Notes: a model not told the origin generated them from the sequence alone. Shown: positions 48,516-61,594, counted from the first letter of the stretch. The stretch is DNA of 64,000 bases from Liolophura sinensis (GCF_032854445.1 NC_088300.1:7256001-7320000), one strand, 5' to 3'. Program-made: numbers and translations.

Positions 48516-48692
48516 GTGCAGGTTTGTGACAACCACCTTGGTGATGCTTTCTTATCGGCGGGGAAATCACGCAGTGCAGGTGTGTGATAGCCACCCACGC
48601 GATGCTTATTTAACGGTGGGGGTAAATCGAGCAGTTCAGGTGTGTGACAACCACCCGGACTATCCTTGCCTAACCGCGGTGGAAACCACAGC
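48516..48692. repeat. ~58-60-bp diverged tandem repeat, 3 copies
   Basis: Copies begin near 48516, 48574 and 48634 with GTGCAGGTTTGTGACAACCA or a close variant, then a GATGCTT segment and a CGGNGGGGAAATC-like segment. Divergence is about 25%. Confidence 0.8.
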
Positions 48693-48699
48693 CAAAGAT

Positions 48700-51577
48700 T
48701 GGTCTGCGGCATGTGAACCTGAAATCTCAACCACAATGGTCTCAAGCCACAGGCCTATGTCTGAGGTGTCATGTGCAATTCAGACAACAATCGCTTGGCA
48801 GATATTGGCAAGAAAACGAGAAGGAGAATCCGAAAGTACATGCGAGGGACATTTAGATAAGAAACGCAGGGAGAGTTATGAAAGCAATAGGTTTGTAGGG
48901 CTGTCTCGCAAGAGGTTGTGGAAGTAGTCGCAAGAAAGGATATGAAGGCAACCGCCCCGTAAGGGAATCTGAAAGCTATACAAAATGCTTCAACATAAAG
49001 AGTAAAATCAGAGCAGTGACCACAGCTGGCAATAGTTGGCAAATGTTTTATAAGTTGGCACAGTTTATAACCTGTGTTATTAGTCAGGAAAGGCAATATT
49101 CTTTTACCTATTTTAGTTTTTTTACCTGATGTGAACGACTATGTTTGAGGGTTTTTCGTTTATAGTCTACTCAAGAACATTGCTGACAGTTTTCTTATCC
49201 GATTTTCTTATTATCTAAATTTCCATTAAATAAGTTAAACAAAATTCCAAAGAATATCTTTCCAGGTTTCTCTATCAACCATTTCACGACAGCATAGATT
49301 CTAGATAGCAATGTTAATTGTTGTCCTTTGTTCTGGTAATCTCTTAGTACATCGGGAGATACGAGTGCATGCAATATAATGAAAACACCTAGGAAATATG
49401 GGTAAGCGTTAAATAGTCGTTTATTGTAGAACCATTCCTTATCATAACTGCATACAGTAAATGCTGAGAAATATAGATTTATTACGTGACAGAAAATTTC
49501 ATAAAGGAAGTTGAAATTTCGAGAAACAAAGCCACAATGTCGACTTTCTTACGTTGAAATTACAACTTTTTCCGTCTCAAGATTTTTTTCACTGTACCAC
49601 CAATAGGCTTCCGTATAATTTAAAGATATGCTACACATACGACATAAACCAGTACCCATAGTCAAAATACTGATAACTAACCTAAGTAAAACCATACACA
49701 CATTTGCACAACCACTTGTCTAGGGTTCTGCTGGAGGATTAAGCATCCCCAAGGCCTGGTCCCTTTTGTTTTCATGTAATTGCTTATTAAATGCGATGGC
49801 ATCACAGCATTTTGAGTAACCAGTGACCAACTGACTGCAATTAATATCGCCGCATTTTTTACCTAATTTTGCTTACGTGTTGATGCTAGCTGCTTCAATT
49901 TAGGCATTTTACTGGAACAGTTGGAATTAAACCATTACTGAGGTAAATTGACAATTTTACCCGTTACGTGTCTATGCTGCACTCTTTTATATCTTAGTCT
50001 TCAATAAGTACAAGGCTGTTGATGTCATTGGGCCAACCAGTCATTATTCTCTGCGATATCTGTATAAAATTACAATTTTGTCCATCGCACCAGTAGACGA
50101 TGCTCGTTTGTAAGGGAAGGGTTTCGTCCCAAAAGCTTATGCGAGATGTACCTTCGCCCTCTACACCGTAATTGAAGGCCTAGACATTTGTTATATAGTA
50201 GGTTAAGAATGGCTGAAAAGTTTATGACTGCTTCGATGTGTTTTTCCAAACTTGTTTTTCCTTTCTTATTGCACAATTTCAGCTATGTGGTCACAATTGA
50301 CTGAACAATTTCCAAAATCAACGTGCAAAAGTTTGATACGTAAATTTGCCCAGCGGGAAGGCCAATTCTTTATCTGAGAAATATGTATGTGTTTGGCTAA
50401 TCTTTGTACTTGGGCCCTATTTTGTAAACACCACCAGAAAATATTGCTGATATGACGTCATTGTTTAGACAAGGGGCTTTCTCGGGGATTTTTCTGGTAA
50501 TAAACTGCCTTTCCCATGTACTTGTCAACGTGTGGCTCATATTCTTCACTTGAGGACTTTTTTCGCAACAGTTCAAATGCATTTTTGCACAGTTACAAAA
50601 TGTTTCTCGCCGAAAAGCTTTTGTGTTTGTCGGAAAACTCGCCAGAATCAACACGTTTCCTGAGCACACCACCGTCAGTGCAAACTCTATTTGTAAAGTT
50701 ATGTAAAGGAAGCGAAACCGGAAGAAAAAAACCTGCAGCAAGCGGTAGACACAACGTCCGAAATGTGTTTAGAAAAGAATTAGAAAAAAAAACACGCATC
50801 AAACAATTGTGATGAAGTAAAGTGCGCAGCCTCTGTAGAGATACCCAGATGAGCGTTCCCTCTGACGAAGTCCTTCGTTCACGCCATGTAGTCCACTTCA
50901 AATAGACAAATATGTGTTGTCCCTAGGGCTTATAAACGCATTCTCAACAGGCACCTCTAAAGTCTGGACAACACGATTGTAAACTGTTGCCGGTTCAGTC
51001 AGTGAATTGATAAGCCGTGGTTACATACACCAGATATGCCCTCATCGTTTGAAACATATTTAATTTACCATCCATTCAGATTTAATTCCAAACTAAGCTT
51101 ATTGACAAGTCATGTCAAACTAATCTGATTTTTTTTTGTTAATATATTTTAGAAGTCTAAACTTGATCTTTTATATCTTGATAGCTTTTACAGGCGTGAT
51201 TCATGGAAATGAGCTGTTTGTAATCAAGTTATGTAATGCGGTGAATGAATTGTTTGAAAGGACCTCTGACAATGCATCATTGACGTAGTCATTACACATG
51301 TAATATGTATACATTTTCACTTAGACTCGTTTCTGTCTTTTCCATTGCATTAGGTCACTAATTAGCTTGCATTCACAAGCATCACATGCAGGATATAATA
51401 CGAAATGAAAAATGTACGATATAAAATTATTCCAATATTTCTTTGGGTTTATGTTTTTATTAAAAATTATAGTCACAAGCCCAGTCGAATCTCTGTGCAG
51501 AAATATGAAAACTTTATCTTACGCCGAATGCATCTGTGATGGAAGTGATCTATTCTCTAGAGTTAGAATTTAAAATT
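48700..51577. other. intergenic, nothing recognised
   Basis: AT-rich sequence with scattered short open frames on both strands and no SINE, tandem repeat or exon I can support. The overlapping frames at 50397-50901 on both strands have no recognisable motif. Confidence 0.5.
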
Positions 51578-51585
51578 ATGAAGTG

Positions 51586-51820
51586 GGCTTCCATGGCCGA
51601 GTGCTTAGCGTGCTGGCACAAAACACTGACTCGAAAGCCTCCCACCAATACTATCGCTGTGAGTTCAAGTACAACCCATGGAGGCTTTCTCTCCGGTCGT
51701 ACGTGGTAGGTTTTCGTCGGCTTTTGCCCGGTTTTCTCCCACTATGACGCGGACGACGTCGTATAAGCGAAATATTCTTTAGTACGGCGTAAACATCATT
51801 CAAATAAATAAATAAATGAA
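51586..51820 (+). mobile_element. tRNA-derived SINE with 11-bp target-site duplication
   Basis: Head GGCTTCCATGGCCGAGTGCT (A-box-like), B-box-like GAGTTCAAGTACAACCC near 51661, body GGCTTTCTCTCCGGTCGTAC, and the shared tail GAAATATTCTTTAGTACGGC with a (AAAT)n end. It is flanked by ATGAAGTGGGC at 51578-51588 and 51828-51838, a clean duplication, so the insertion boundaries are well defined and fairly recent. Confidence 0.9.
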
Positions 51821-52477
51821 TATAATGATGAAGTGGGCACACTAGTGAACATATCTCCTTAGCTGGTAAAACTTGGCTCAAAACAAGGAGATTATTGTTG
51901 TTTCAAATAGGCGACCACTGCATATTTTGTTGCGTTTGTTACTATCCCAACCGAATCCAGTAAACAATAGGCATTTGTTGTGACTTCATATTGTAATGGT
52001 CCTGTTTAAACGCTGTGTTCATAAAATCCGTAAAACAAATGTTTGTTTTCTTTTTTGCATAGAAAGGAAAAAAATTAATAATTATTTATATACATACAGA
52101 ATGACATGATTCGTAACGGCTTTTCATTTGAAGTGCATCGTATATACAGTGATACCTTATGAGGCATGCGCTCTCTTGACTCTGAATGTACAGGTAGTGG
52201 GATAATAGGCTTTACCAAGTCGTCTCGATTTCCTCCCGCTCTAAAAGTTTGCCATAATGTATGTGATGTTAACTGGTTACCTTACTTGTGCTCCTAGTTC
52301 TGGTTTCTCCTTAACAAATAATTTCGTGCGTCGGGTTATATTATCGATGAGGCGAACCCAGTAAGTGATACCGCTTGTGTAATTTGTTACTGTTTAAGGG
52401 TTTACATGAACAGTTAGAACAGAATAAACCCTAACTGATGTAAATTGACAAGAGGCCGTATTTCAACGATTAACTGG

Positions 52478-53062
52478 GACGACTTACCAGTTATCACACT
52501 GTCGTCACTGCTCTGGTGTTACTCTCTGTGCTGTATGTCATTGGTTATGTGTGACCACTTACCAGTCATCACACTGTCGTCACTGCTCTGGTGTTACTCT
52601 CTGTGCTGTATGTCATTGGTTATGTGTGACCACTTACCAGTCATCACACTGTCGTCACTGCTCTGGTTTTATTCTCTGTGCTGTATGTCATTGGTTATGT
52701 GTGACCACTTACCAGTCATCACACTGTCGTCACTGCTCTGGTGTTACTCTCTGTGCTGTATGTCATTGGTTATGTGTGACCACTTACCAGTCATCACACT
52801 GTCGTCACTGCTCTGGTTTTATTCTCTGTGCTGTATGTCATTGGTTATGTGTGACCACTTACCAGTCATCACACTGTCGTCACTGCTCTGGTGTTACTCT
52901 CTGTGCTGTATGTCATTGGTTATGTGTGACCACTTACCAGTTATCACACTGTCGTCACTGCTCTGGTGTTACTCTCTGTGCTGTATGTCATTGGTTATGT
53001 GTGACCACTTACCAGTCATCACACTGTCGTCACTGCTCTGATTTTATTCTCTGTACTGTAAA
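52478..53062. repeat. 75-bp minisatellite, ~7.5 copies
   Basis: Unit has GACCACTTACCAGTCATCAC, then ACTGTCGTCACTGCTCTGG and TGTATGTCATTGGTTATGTG. Copies differ mainly at GGTGTTACT against GGTTTTATT, in the order T-form absent, absent, present, absent, present, absent, absent. Because 75 is a multiple of three, two frames remain open for almost 200 codons; neither has any sign of being a gene. Confidence 0.97.
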
Positions 53063-54306
53063 TCTTTTATCATATCATATGATTCGTGCTCTGTGACTCC
53101 TTCGTGGAACATAGTTGCACACCGCATGAGAAACATATCATGTAGAATTTATACACAGATTTCAGGCAAGTGTAATAATTCATAATTTCTGTGAAAAGAT
53201 TTTCTCCAAATGATAAAACAACTTCAAAAAATGCCATGTTAAGTACATTTTTGTTCCCATTTTCCATGCGTATACAGCGTGTATTAAGTTCTAACATTCA
53301 AACCAGCCGATTTTCTTCTCAGGCACTGAACACTGCGGTCGTTTGCAGTTAAAATCAAAATAAAATTTCTGATTTCATTTGAATTTTGCTTGCTACATGC
53401 TCCTAAAAGGAGGTGGCTTGATGGAGTTGTCAATGCCAAAGGGTTTTCATATTTCAAAGCCACCCACTAAATGTGATTTTAAATAGCGAACGTTTTCGAA
53501 TAGCGAACAAAGCCTGTTGGTATCCAGGGACCCTTTGTCCGAGGATAGGTATCCGTTAATGAGGTAGTTAGCCCAGATGATTCCGTGTTAAATTGCTGAG
53601 TAGGATTGGTAATATAGGGAGTGTTTGTCCACAGGTAACCCGATCCAGGTCTGGGACCGACAGTCACGGGACCCCGTTTGTACAGCGCCACCAGCACTTC
53701 CGCTTCTCACGCGATAATTGAGCCAATGCATTCATCTCAAGTACTTCTTTGGTTCTTTTAAACTGGTCCCGTAATTCCTGAGAACTCGTAGCTCTCTGGT
53801 TTAGATGGCTATATGTAATTAGTCGGCTCTCTGACCGTATTTGTTGACATTCCGGTCTCGGTACCTCTGATTTTCCTAGCTATCACATGTTTATCAAATA
53901 CTTATAGCGCGCAATGCATTTATTAAGCTCTTAACTGTTCGGTAAATGAATAAAGATATATCTGCGTTCATTATTTACATATTTTACTTCGTCTCAACAA
54001 AATGCAGGTATAAGGTATATAATTCTGTCTGAAATAATACTCTTATTTACGATATAATTAAAGACGTACAGCACAGAGACTAATACCAGAACAGCGACGA
54101 CAGTGTGATAACTAGCGAACGGTCACGCGTAACCAGTGAACTACGGAATCTTGTTAATCGTTAATTAAGTTTTATTCCAACTGTTCATGTAAATGCTTTA
54201 ATAGTTGCAAATTGCACGTCCCATAGCACAATGGCTACACTACAGGGTGTTTTAGAAATATCGCACTTTTAATTTTGTTATTCATTATCATCTTTAAGCT
54301 TTTCTG

Positions 54307-54307
<1 letters not shown>

Positions 54308-54337
<30 letters not shown>

Positions 54338-54443
54338 TGTATGTATGTATGTATGTATGTATGTATGTATGTATGTATGTATGTATGTATGCATGTATAT
54401 ATGCTTGTATGTGTGTATGCTTGTATGTGTGTATGTATGTATG
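54308..54443. repeat. (GTAT)n microsatellite
   Basis: About 20 perfect GTAT units from 54308 to 54391, then an interrupted continuation to about 54443. It explains open frames of Tyr/Met/Val/Cys or Thr/His/Ile on the two strands. Confidence 0.97.
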
Positions 54444-55137
54444 TTTTGGGTACTTAAAAATTTTTCAGTCGTTTGACGACGAGGAGTCATTATGGGTGTG
54501 TTTATAAATGTGCCGCCAAAGTGCTGCGGCCAATAGAAACATGACGAAGACACCAGATATGACACCCCATCTAGTCACATTACACTAACACCGGGCCAAC
54601 CAATCGTGTTTCCTTGCTCTAACCTTTCAGTGATGGGTGTCCCGCGGGGCAGCAACAAGTACCATTTTTGAAGCCTTTGGCATGACCGGACGCCAGGTTT
54701 CCCGACCTCGTCTGATAAGTATGATCTTACTTAACTTTTCAAGTTTATTTTAAGCTGGATTTAAAGGAGACGAGCTTACATGTATTTACATATAAATGTA
54801 GCTGTCAAATGCAGAGTTTATGTTAAATCACTAGTTTAAACAGATGAAACATATACAGTAAGATCTTTCTCGCCATTAGTGATGATCTTTTTCTCCAATG
54901 GTTAAAAATCATCGTCCGTTAATTGCTTTTGTTATATATATGAAAGAAGAAAATGAAAAAAGTTGTGGATTCTAATGCCGCTGAATCGATGATTCACTGC
55001 AATGATTTATAAGGCATACACTGTTAAAACTTTTGCTAAGAAGCATATATAGAATATATTTAATTTGTTTTAAGCTTCGAAGTCAGTCTTATTTTCAAAG
55101 TTGCTTCGACCATTTCACGATGGTGTTTCTCTTGCAG

Positions 55138-55212
55138 CACGCCTTTCCCAGGGCCGACATGTGTAGGGCCGCCTCACTTGAGTGTCATGCGGAAGACATT
55201 GTGCTGACATGA
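55138..55212 (+). CDS. weak candidate terminal exon, gene unknown
   Basis: Follows the acceptor GGTGTTTCTCTTGCAG and reads HAFPRADMCRAASLECHAED, then IVLT and a stop codon at 55210-55212, phase 0. The exon at 36147 ends in phase 0, so a join is possible across a 19-kb intron. There is no homology I can recognise, and the segment lies in a repeat-free patch that could equally be regulatory DNA. Confidence 0.2.
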   Translation, partial: HAFPRADMCRAASLECHAEDIVLT

Positions 55213-57260
55213 CACCTCACACAGTCACAGTATACTGCCACCGGTTTAAACAGTTCTCAGCTTACCCCCTTATAATGAACCCCAATTAAATACTTAATTG
55301 TCTAGATGTCATCATTAATGTAATAGGGATCAGCGGCCAATCCCGAATTTGCAGTACTTTATCAGGTCCATGACGCGGTTTCTTTAATAAAGGGATTAAC
55401 TAAATTGATTGTAGGTCACCAGCACCTTACAAACTGTCGCAAAGATATTGTGTATACTTTCATCCCTTTAATTGTACAATCGGACCGGGGCCTGGTCCCC
55501 AATGATGAAAAGACTGCCCTATGAAGGCCGTGTGTGTAAACTTATTCGTAGTAAACAATCCATCTGAGTTAATGCCCAAGTTGAACCTTACCTGAAATTT
55601 TAAATTTAGCAATCTTAATGAATCTTCAGCCCTTGAAATATTTTTGAAAGCAATGTTAGTCCCCAGCAAACAAACCACCAAACCTGGCTTGCATAACCGT
55701 ACATCATTCGCAATGCAAACTAGCGTAATGCACCTAGGAGTTCTGTACCCAATGACCTTAACAGTAATGACAGGGATTTTAGGTGCACCTGAACTAACTT
55801 TTTGCTGGTAAGGCTCCTGATGGACGTCAAATTGTGCACGTACATTTATCCATTGTTAACACTGTAGTGGGATTTTCTCGTGTGTATTAAACAAACGTTT
55901 CACGGAATATACTACGTGATATAGTTTTGGACAGGTGTCCATTTTTTTTTGCCGAAGTATAGGTTTCGTATTTAATGCGGGTGAACCTGTGTTTTATCTC
56001 ATCGCATAATCAAGAAATCGCACGATCGCACAGTCACTCATTAAGCCAATCTGTCAGTGAATCAACCAATAATTTTGGCATACATCTATTCATCTTTAGC
56101 TATATGCCAGTCTACCCACTCATTTATCCATCCATATTTGAACTGAAATGATTGAATTTAAAAAGACGACAACTTTTTTTACTTCCTATCATCATGCACG
56201 ACGTAACACAAAGTTTCATGACTTAAATTAAGAGTCACGTGGTGTTTAAGTAAAACCCGGTCGTTTTTCAGACTTATGATCAATGGCATGCCGGAGAGTT
56301 GACAAGTCGCGTTTTTCCAGACCAATCCTTCCTTTCTTTTCTATCAGTGTAGCTGGGCTGGTTAATTAGCTAACCGATTCATCACTCAAGTAATCAGGAA
56401 CTAGTCAATCATTTTCGAGCAAGCTCCTCTATCATCATCGATCAGGAAATATTAACGTTTGTTTACATACGTGTCCGTCTTCATTTGAAAATTTCTCCAA
56501 ATAGCCAGATCTGTTTCTTTGCTCAGTTCTGATATTGCACGCGACAAAAAGCGTTCCGCGTTGACGAATCTAAAAGCTTTGCATTTCTCGGATGGTGGTA
56601 GATGCTGCAGCATGTTATATGGAAATATACTAAGTACTTTTCTGCAAAGTTTTCAAGATATCTTCTGGCGTTGTAACATTAAGATTTTTTTTGTACAGAC
56701 GTCTTTTTTACTCAAAATATGTAGAGGCCTAAAATCAGCTAGATTCACCGTACTTAACTGCATAGACCTGGTATCAATATCAACAGTTACACTGAAATGC
56801 TTGGCGTAAGATGTTAAGACGGCAGGTGGGTTGGACGAATTTTTTTTCGTTTATCAGCCCAGATATATTACACGGAGAAAACAAATTTGGAATTTGACCA
56901 CTATACCATTCACATTTTATATTTGCTGCTGAGGCCTTTCCAGTATAATGAGGCTAAATCGGTAACAAGTTAAATTGAAAACGAAAATTGTATATAATTA
57001 AATCAGTTTAAAAAGACAAGTTCTCTATGGGAATGCTTTTGATGGAGTGATCAACTATAACTTGATGAAAAATTATTGTAAAGTTACTAGGAATATTTGC
57101 TTAAGGTTTTATCTCACATTCATTTCTAAACATCATCAATCAATACTGACATTGGCTAGTTACTTTTGCTGTCATTTGAGTTGGGCATATCTTCATGATA
57201 CTGACCACTCCCCTGATCTTGCGTTCGGTGTGGTGACACAATCTATTATGTCTTTCAGGT

Positions 57261-57600
57261 AGCCGGTCGTGGCGGACTGGTTAAGATGCCAGTTTTCCAA
57301 CAGCTAGGATTCAAGGAATGTGGGTTCAATCCTGGTCTCGGACTGGGTATTTGTGGGTTCCCCTGCTCGCACTATTCGTGTTCCTTTGGTGGAACTAATA
57401 ATAAGCTGTCGGCAACGCTCGTGTGGCCATTTGTACAGTGAAACGTTCCACCAATGTTGTGTGCATATCCGTCACACGTAGGAAGGTTCCTCAGTAACTT
57501 GCCAAAGGCTGGTGGTTTATCCATGAGTACTCTCGTATTCTCTACCCATAAAATCTTTTCGTTAAGCAACAATCAGTTAACTATAACTAAATAAATAAAT
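57261..57600 (+). mobile_element. tRNA-derived SINE, second head type
   Basis: Begins AGCCGGTCGTGGCGGACTGG then TTAAGATGCC, which contains a good A box (TGGCGGACTGG), and has a B box GTGGGTTCAATCCTGG about 45 bp later. The body includes GAAACGTTCCACCAATG. It ends TAACTAAATAAATAAATATA, a different 3' tail from the other SINEs here. It is about 340 bp, and no clear target-site duplication was found. Confidence 0.8.
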
Positions 57601-59429
57601 ATAACGTTTTTGTTGCTGTAGATGGTAAATAATAAGTTCTTTAATATAAATCAAACATTTAAGTATCATTTTCAGGTCACAGAAGTTACAGGCGAACTGT
57701 TGTTTTCATCGGCTATAGTGGCTACAGTTCAATCCGGATACATGAGTAACACGATTCCAAGGTTGTCTACTTGCCGCTTCTTCATTTGAGCAACAGGAGT
57801 TATCCGTGAGGTGTACTTCAACTGGATAAAATGCTGTGTCAGTGGATGAACACCGTGATTTTAGTATAACTGGGGTCGTTTCGCCACAAGATTACAACCT
57901 CCTGTTTCTGATATAAATTTAAAACTGGACACTCGTACCGATGTCTAGTCTGCAGGATGGCGGATATTTGTTTGGGATAAGAGAGAGGAAGATGAATGTT
58001 AGAGGAAAGGATTTCGTCTAAATATTACCAAAAATATATTGTTTACTGTTTGTCGAAAGAAGATCATCATATGAACAGTAATAAAGTCGATAGCTGGAAT
58101 CAGCCTGCCGGGTCCTGTTTTGAGTATTTGGGCCCGCCCAGTTTGATGTACATTGTACCTGATCCTCGCGATAGCCCATGCCCGTGCGCGACAAGCTACT
58201 GACTCAATGGCTGCTCCCATAAAATGTTTTAGAGTTTTTCTCGCTTGTGATGTGGGCTTGTTTGAGATGGTATATATTGTCCTTTCATGCACGAACGTTT
58301 TTGATTTAGACATATTTGTTACCAATGCCATAGCATTTTAAAAAAAATAAATAAATAAACGTGGTAAAATTTTTCATTTGATTTTATTTCAGATTCATTT
58401 GTGACTAAGTATTCAGTCCGTGGAGTAAGAAATCATTAAATAAACTGATTACTGTGGCATTTAAACTTTCAGTTCATCAATTCAGTCGATTAAAGACTTT
58501 CGGGATTTAACCCAACTATTGTACCAATTCATCGATTCGTCAGTCTACCAGTCAAAATCAATGATCAGGTAACCAAAATATCAATCACAGTGTATATATA
58601 TATATATCCGGCATTCAATGCAATAATGTGTGTAAGGAATTCATGCCATTGAATCAAATAATTATAACTAAATATATAAATATAATGCCTGCAGTACACC
58701 GTAAATAATTTGGTATATATATTTCTAGGCCGCCTTTTATGTATCATGGTGAATTATTTACCGACTCTTTAAATTAGAGACGGGAATGTGGTTTCCCAAC
58801 TTCATGGCACCAGTTGTACATCTTAGAACTTGTTTTTGTTCGACTGTTTCCGGTGACGCAAAATGACTCAGTTTCCCATATAGAGAATGTAAGAGCGTAT
58901 TGCAAGGTTTAGACAATCTCGACATTTGAAATACTTGTATTTTTACCCATGACCCTTTGGTAAACTCCTTATAATTTCTCGAGTTTAGTTTTAACGTTCG
59001 CTGACGATGTAGTTTTGAGAAGCGTTGATCTGTTGAAATTCGGATAAACAAACAGTGAGGAATACAATTGACGACGCCTGACGACTGAACTGCCATTTTA
59101 GAGCCAACGTATTGGGTTCAGCAATGTTGGATTTCCGGGAATGGCTGTTCTACGAGTATAAATTGTACTGTGGCTTTGTTTCAACAACAAAGTATGTAAC
59201 CCCTTTGTACAAGTTTTGCCCAAATTAAGTTTGTAGCAACAGATAAACAACTATTTCATTGGCCGACGCTTCGAATGGCTGACATTTTTACTGAGAATTA
59301 AGTTTATGCTTATACTTGCTGGATGTCTGTAGGTGGCGTTAATTTCGGATGACCTATCTGAAAGGTTATTTGTGATGATATCAACGGCCCTATATCATTT
59401 GCCTGAAAGAAATGTTAGACATTGGGAGT

Positions 59430-60340
59430 ATTTCTGATCACGTAGCCACATTCTGCGGCCATTGTTGTCCACTCGACTCTGTATAGTCGGCGGAGCCCCC
59501 CTGTTTTCGGGTGTCTCCATACCCGTGGGAAGATCCAGTCCTGAAACTCGCTTCTCTGAGAGAAATCCATCATTTCTGGCGCTCTTTTCTTCTCCCCTCG
59601 ATACGGTGGCGCCCCAAACGTTAGATCCCCAGATTGGCCAGGTTTCTACCCCCTTTCACGACCTCGGTGAATCTCCTCCTTGTGTCTCTTATTTAGGGAT
59701 AATCCTTGTGTTTTATTGTACATTACTAACGGTGTAAAGGCTACCAAACTGATAACTTTCCATTTTGGCTGAGCAGACAGTATTAAAAAGGCTCGGCGAA
59801 TCGATGGTTCGGAGAAAAGCACGATTTGCTGATTCAACCCATTTTAGCGATTATGGCAACCGGAGAAAGCATGCCTTTGCTTGGTTTTCTCCTCCATAGA
59901 GGCAGGGATGTTTAAATCTGCTGGCAGCCGACAGAACGTACGGATCGCACGTAATTCGCTTTTAATGAGAAATGGGGGAGAATGCGCAATTATCATGGGG
60001 CTTGTAGGGAAAAGGCGGCCCGGAAGAGAGACAAAAATTACGCACGTACGCTGGCTGAAGAGACGATTTAGTAATTGAGTCTGCGAACTTGTGCCTAATC
60101 TTCACGACCCTCTGAAATGCTGTGACTCGGGGTTGAAATCAATTTTTCTGATGTCCTCTGATAAGAAGCTGGATCAATGTATGGCCGATGACAGGACGTC
60201 GTGTAACGGCCGGTGTACGTGAGGCTCTGGCTGGGGTTGAGGGGTGGGGAGGGAGGGGAGGAGACAGGTGGGAAGCGGGCCCCAAGCACTGCCACGAATC
60301 GTGAGCTGTAGTCGGCCATGACGCATCATGGTGAATTCCT
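59430..60340. promoter_or_regulatory. candidate regulatory island
   Basis: GC-balanced, repeat-free, CpG-containing sequence of 0.9 kb between AT-rich flanks, with TAAT/ATTA cores (for example near 59950-60000). No exon was found despite open frames on both strands. It is possibly a regulatory element, by composition only. Confidence 0.25.
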
Positions 60341-60634
60341 ACCGGATCAAGCAGTCTGTAAGCATCTCCACACTTTCAAGATGGACACCTTGCGCTCTAC
60401 CTGAAACACAACGTGTACCACAACCAGAAGCAATTCATTTGTCATTGATTAATTGATCGATCGTTTACTGATCAGCTTGATTGGGAGATTGATTCATTTA
60501 CTGACGGTCTGCACGATGTGCAAGTGTTGTGGATTCGTTGGAAGATGGATTGATCGATCAAGTCATGTGTTTTGCTCGCTATACCTATATCAATGAATTA
60601 TTCACGCATTCATTTAATTAAAGTAAAAAATTTA

Positions 60635-60867
60635 TTTGATTGTTGTTTTACGCCGTACTCAAGAATATTTCACTTATGCGACGGCGGCCAGCATTATGGT
60701 GGGTGGAAACCCACGACCATCCGCAGGTTGCTAGAAGATCTTCCCACATATGGCCGGAGAGGAAGCCAGCATAAGCTGGTCTTGAACTCACAGCGACCGC
60801 ATTGGTGAGAGGCTTCTGGGTCACTCCGCTGCGCTAGGGCGCTAACCGACTGAGCCACGGAGGCCCC
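60635..60867 (-). mobile_element. tRNA-derived SINE with 11-bp target-site duplication
   Basis: Minus strand: head GGCCTCCGTGGCTCAGTCGG then TTAGCGCC, B-box-like GAGTTCAAGACCAGC, body GGCTTCCTCTCCGGCC, tail GTGAAATATTCTTGAGTACG and an A/T-rich end. It is flanked by TTAAAGTAAAA at 60618-60628 and 60868-60878. This is the least decayed copy in the window and serves as the reference for the family. It lies at the left edge of the large palindrome. Confidence 0.93.
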
Positions 60868-60878
60868 TTAAAGTAAAA

Positions 60879-61358
60879 GAAAGCTAAAATATAAAGTAAG
60901 GGTCATCATATAGACAACTGAAAACTATGCCAAAAAATAGTTTCATTTATTTTTTCAGATTTTTTAAAGAGTGTTGAAAGGCATTCAAATATTTGAATAC
61001 TATGGTGGGCTTTATGAGCCATACTGACGGAGTCTAGGAAGTCTGAAGTCACATCACCTTTTTACCTGATGTTGACCAGAATGAGTTTTGGGGAAAATTA
61101 TTTCAGTAATCTTTGACTCATGGGTATAAAGAGTTATTCCAACATTCAGTGTTGTGATTTGAGTTGGAAAAACTTCCTGTCGCGTTAGAGTCCCTAAACT
61201 GTGATAGTATGGTTCATAAAGCTCATCTTAGTACCCAGGCGTTTGAACGCCTTTAACTCTTTTCACATAAATCTAAAAACATAAATGAAAGTATATTTAT
61301 GCATAGTTTTAAGTGGCCTATTTAGCGATGCCAACTTTGATTTTTAGAGGCCTTTCCA
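60879..61358. mobile_element. ~480-bp palindromic element (foldback/MITE)
   Basis: The left half (from GAAAGCTAAAATATAAAG) matches the inverted complement of the right half (ending CTTTGATTTTTAGAGGCCTT) through most of its length. Matching blocks include AAAACTATGC, TTTCATTTAT, AAAGGCATTCAAA/AAAGGCGTTCAAA and GCTTTATGAGCCATACT/GCTTTATGAACCATACT. The arms are roughly 190 bp, and only about 100 bp in the centre is unpaired. No reading frame is present. Confidence 0.75.
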
Positions 61359-61386
61359 TTAATCCTCTAAAATCAATCGTTCAGTC

Positions 61387-61450
61387 TATCAATCAATCAT
61401 TCAAATAATCAATCAATCAATCAACCAATCAACCAATCAATCAATAAATC
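61387..61450. repeat. (AATC)n microsatellite
   Basis: Imperfect run of AATC units with some ACC variants, about 15 units. Confidence 0.9.
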
Positions 61451-61594
61451 ACTTCATTAAAATCTTTGTTTAGAGCCTTTCTAGAACTCAATAAACTGTC
61501 ATTAGAGGTGCAGGTGTCTTCCCTTCAGCATATAAATGTGTTCTAACAACAGTTTTTTCCAGTCTATTCATGACTCAACATTCTCCCGCGTTCT

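Larger units (their letters stand above)
53063..57258. other. intergenic with microsatellite, otherwise unrecognised
   Basis: Apart from the (GTAT)n tract and the weak exon at 55138, I see no gene or element. The segment 53480-53700 is GC-richer and non-repetitive. Confidence 0.45.

Noticed and set aside
52445-53096. Two overlapping open frames of 198 and 181 codons
   Set aside because: They consist of 75-bp tandem units whose length is a multiple of three; no splice sites or protein family features.
54278-54565. Open frames of Tyr/Met/Val/Cys and Thr/His/Ile repeats
   Set aside because: Translation of the (GTAT)n microsatellite.
57261-57345. Possible tRNA gene (A and B boxes present)
   Set aside because: The arms do not fold into a full cloverleaf that I can see, and the sequence continues into a 340-bp SINE with an A/T-rich tail.
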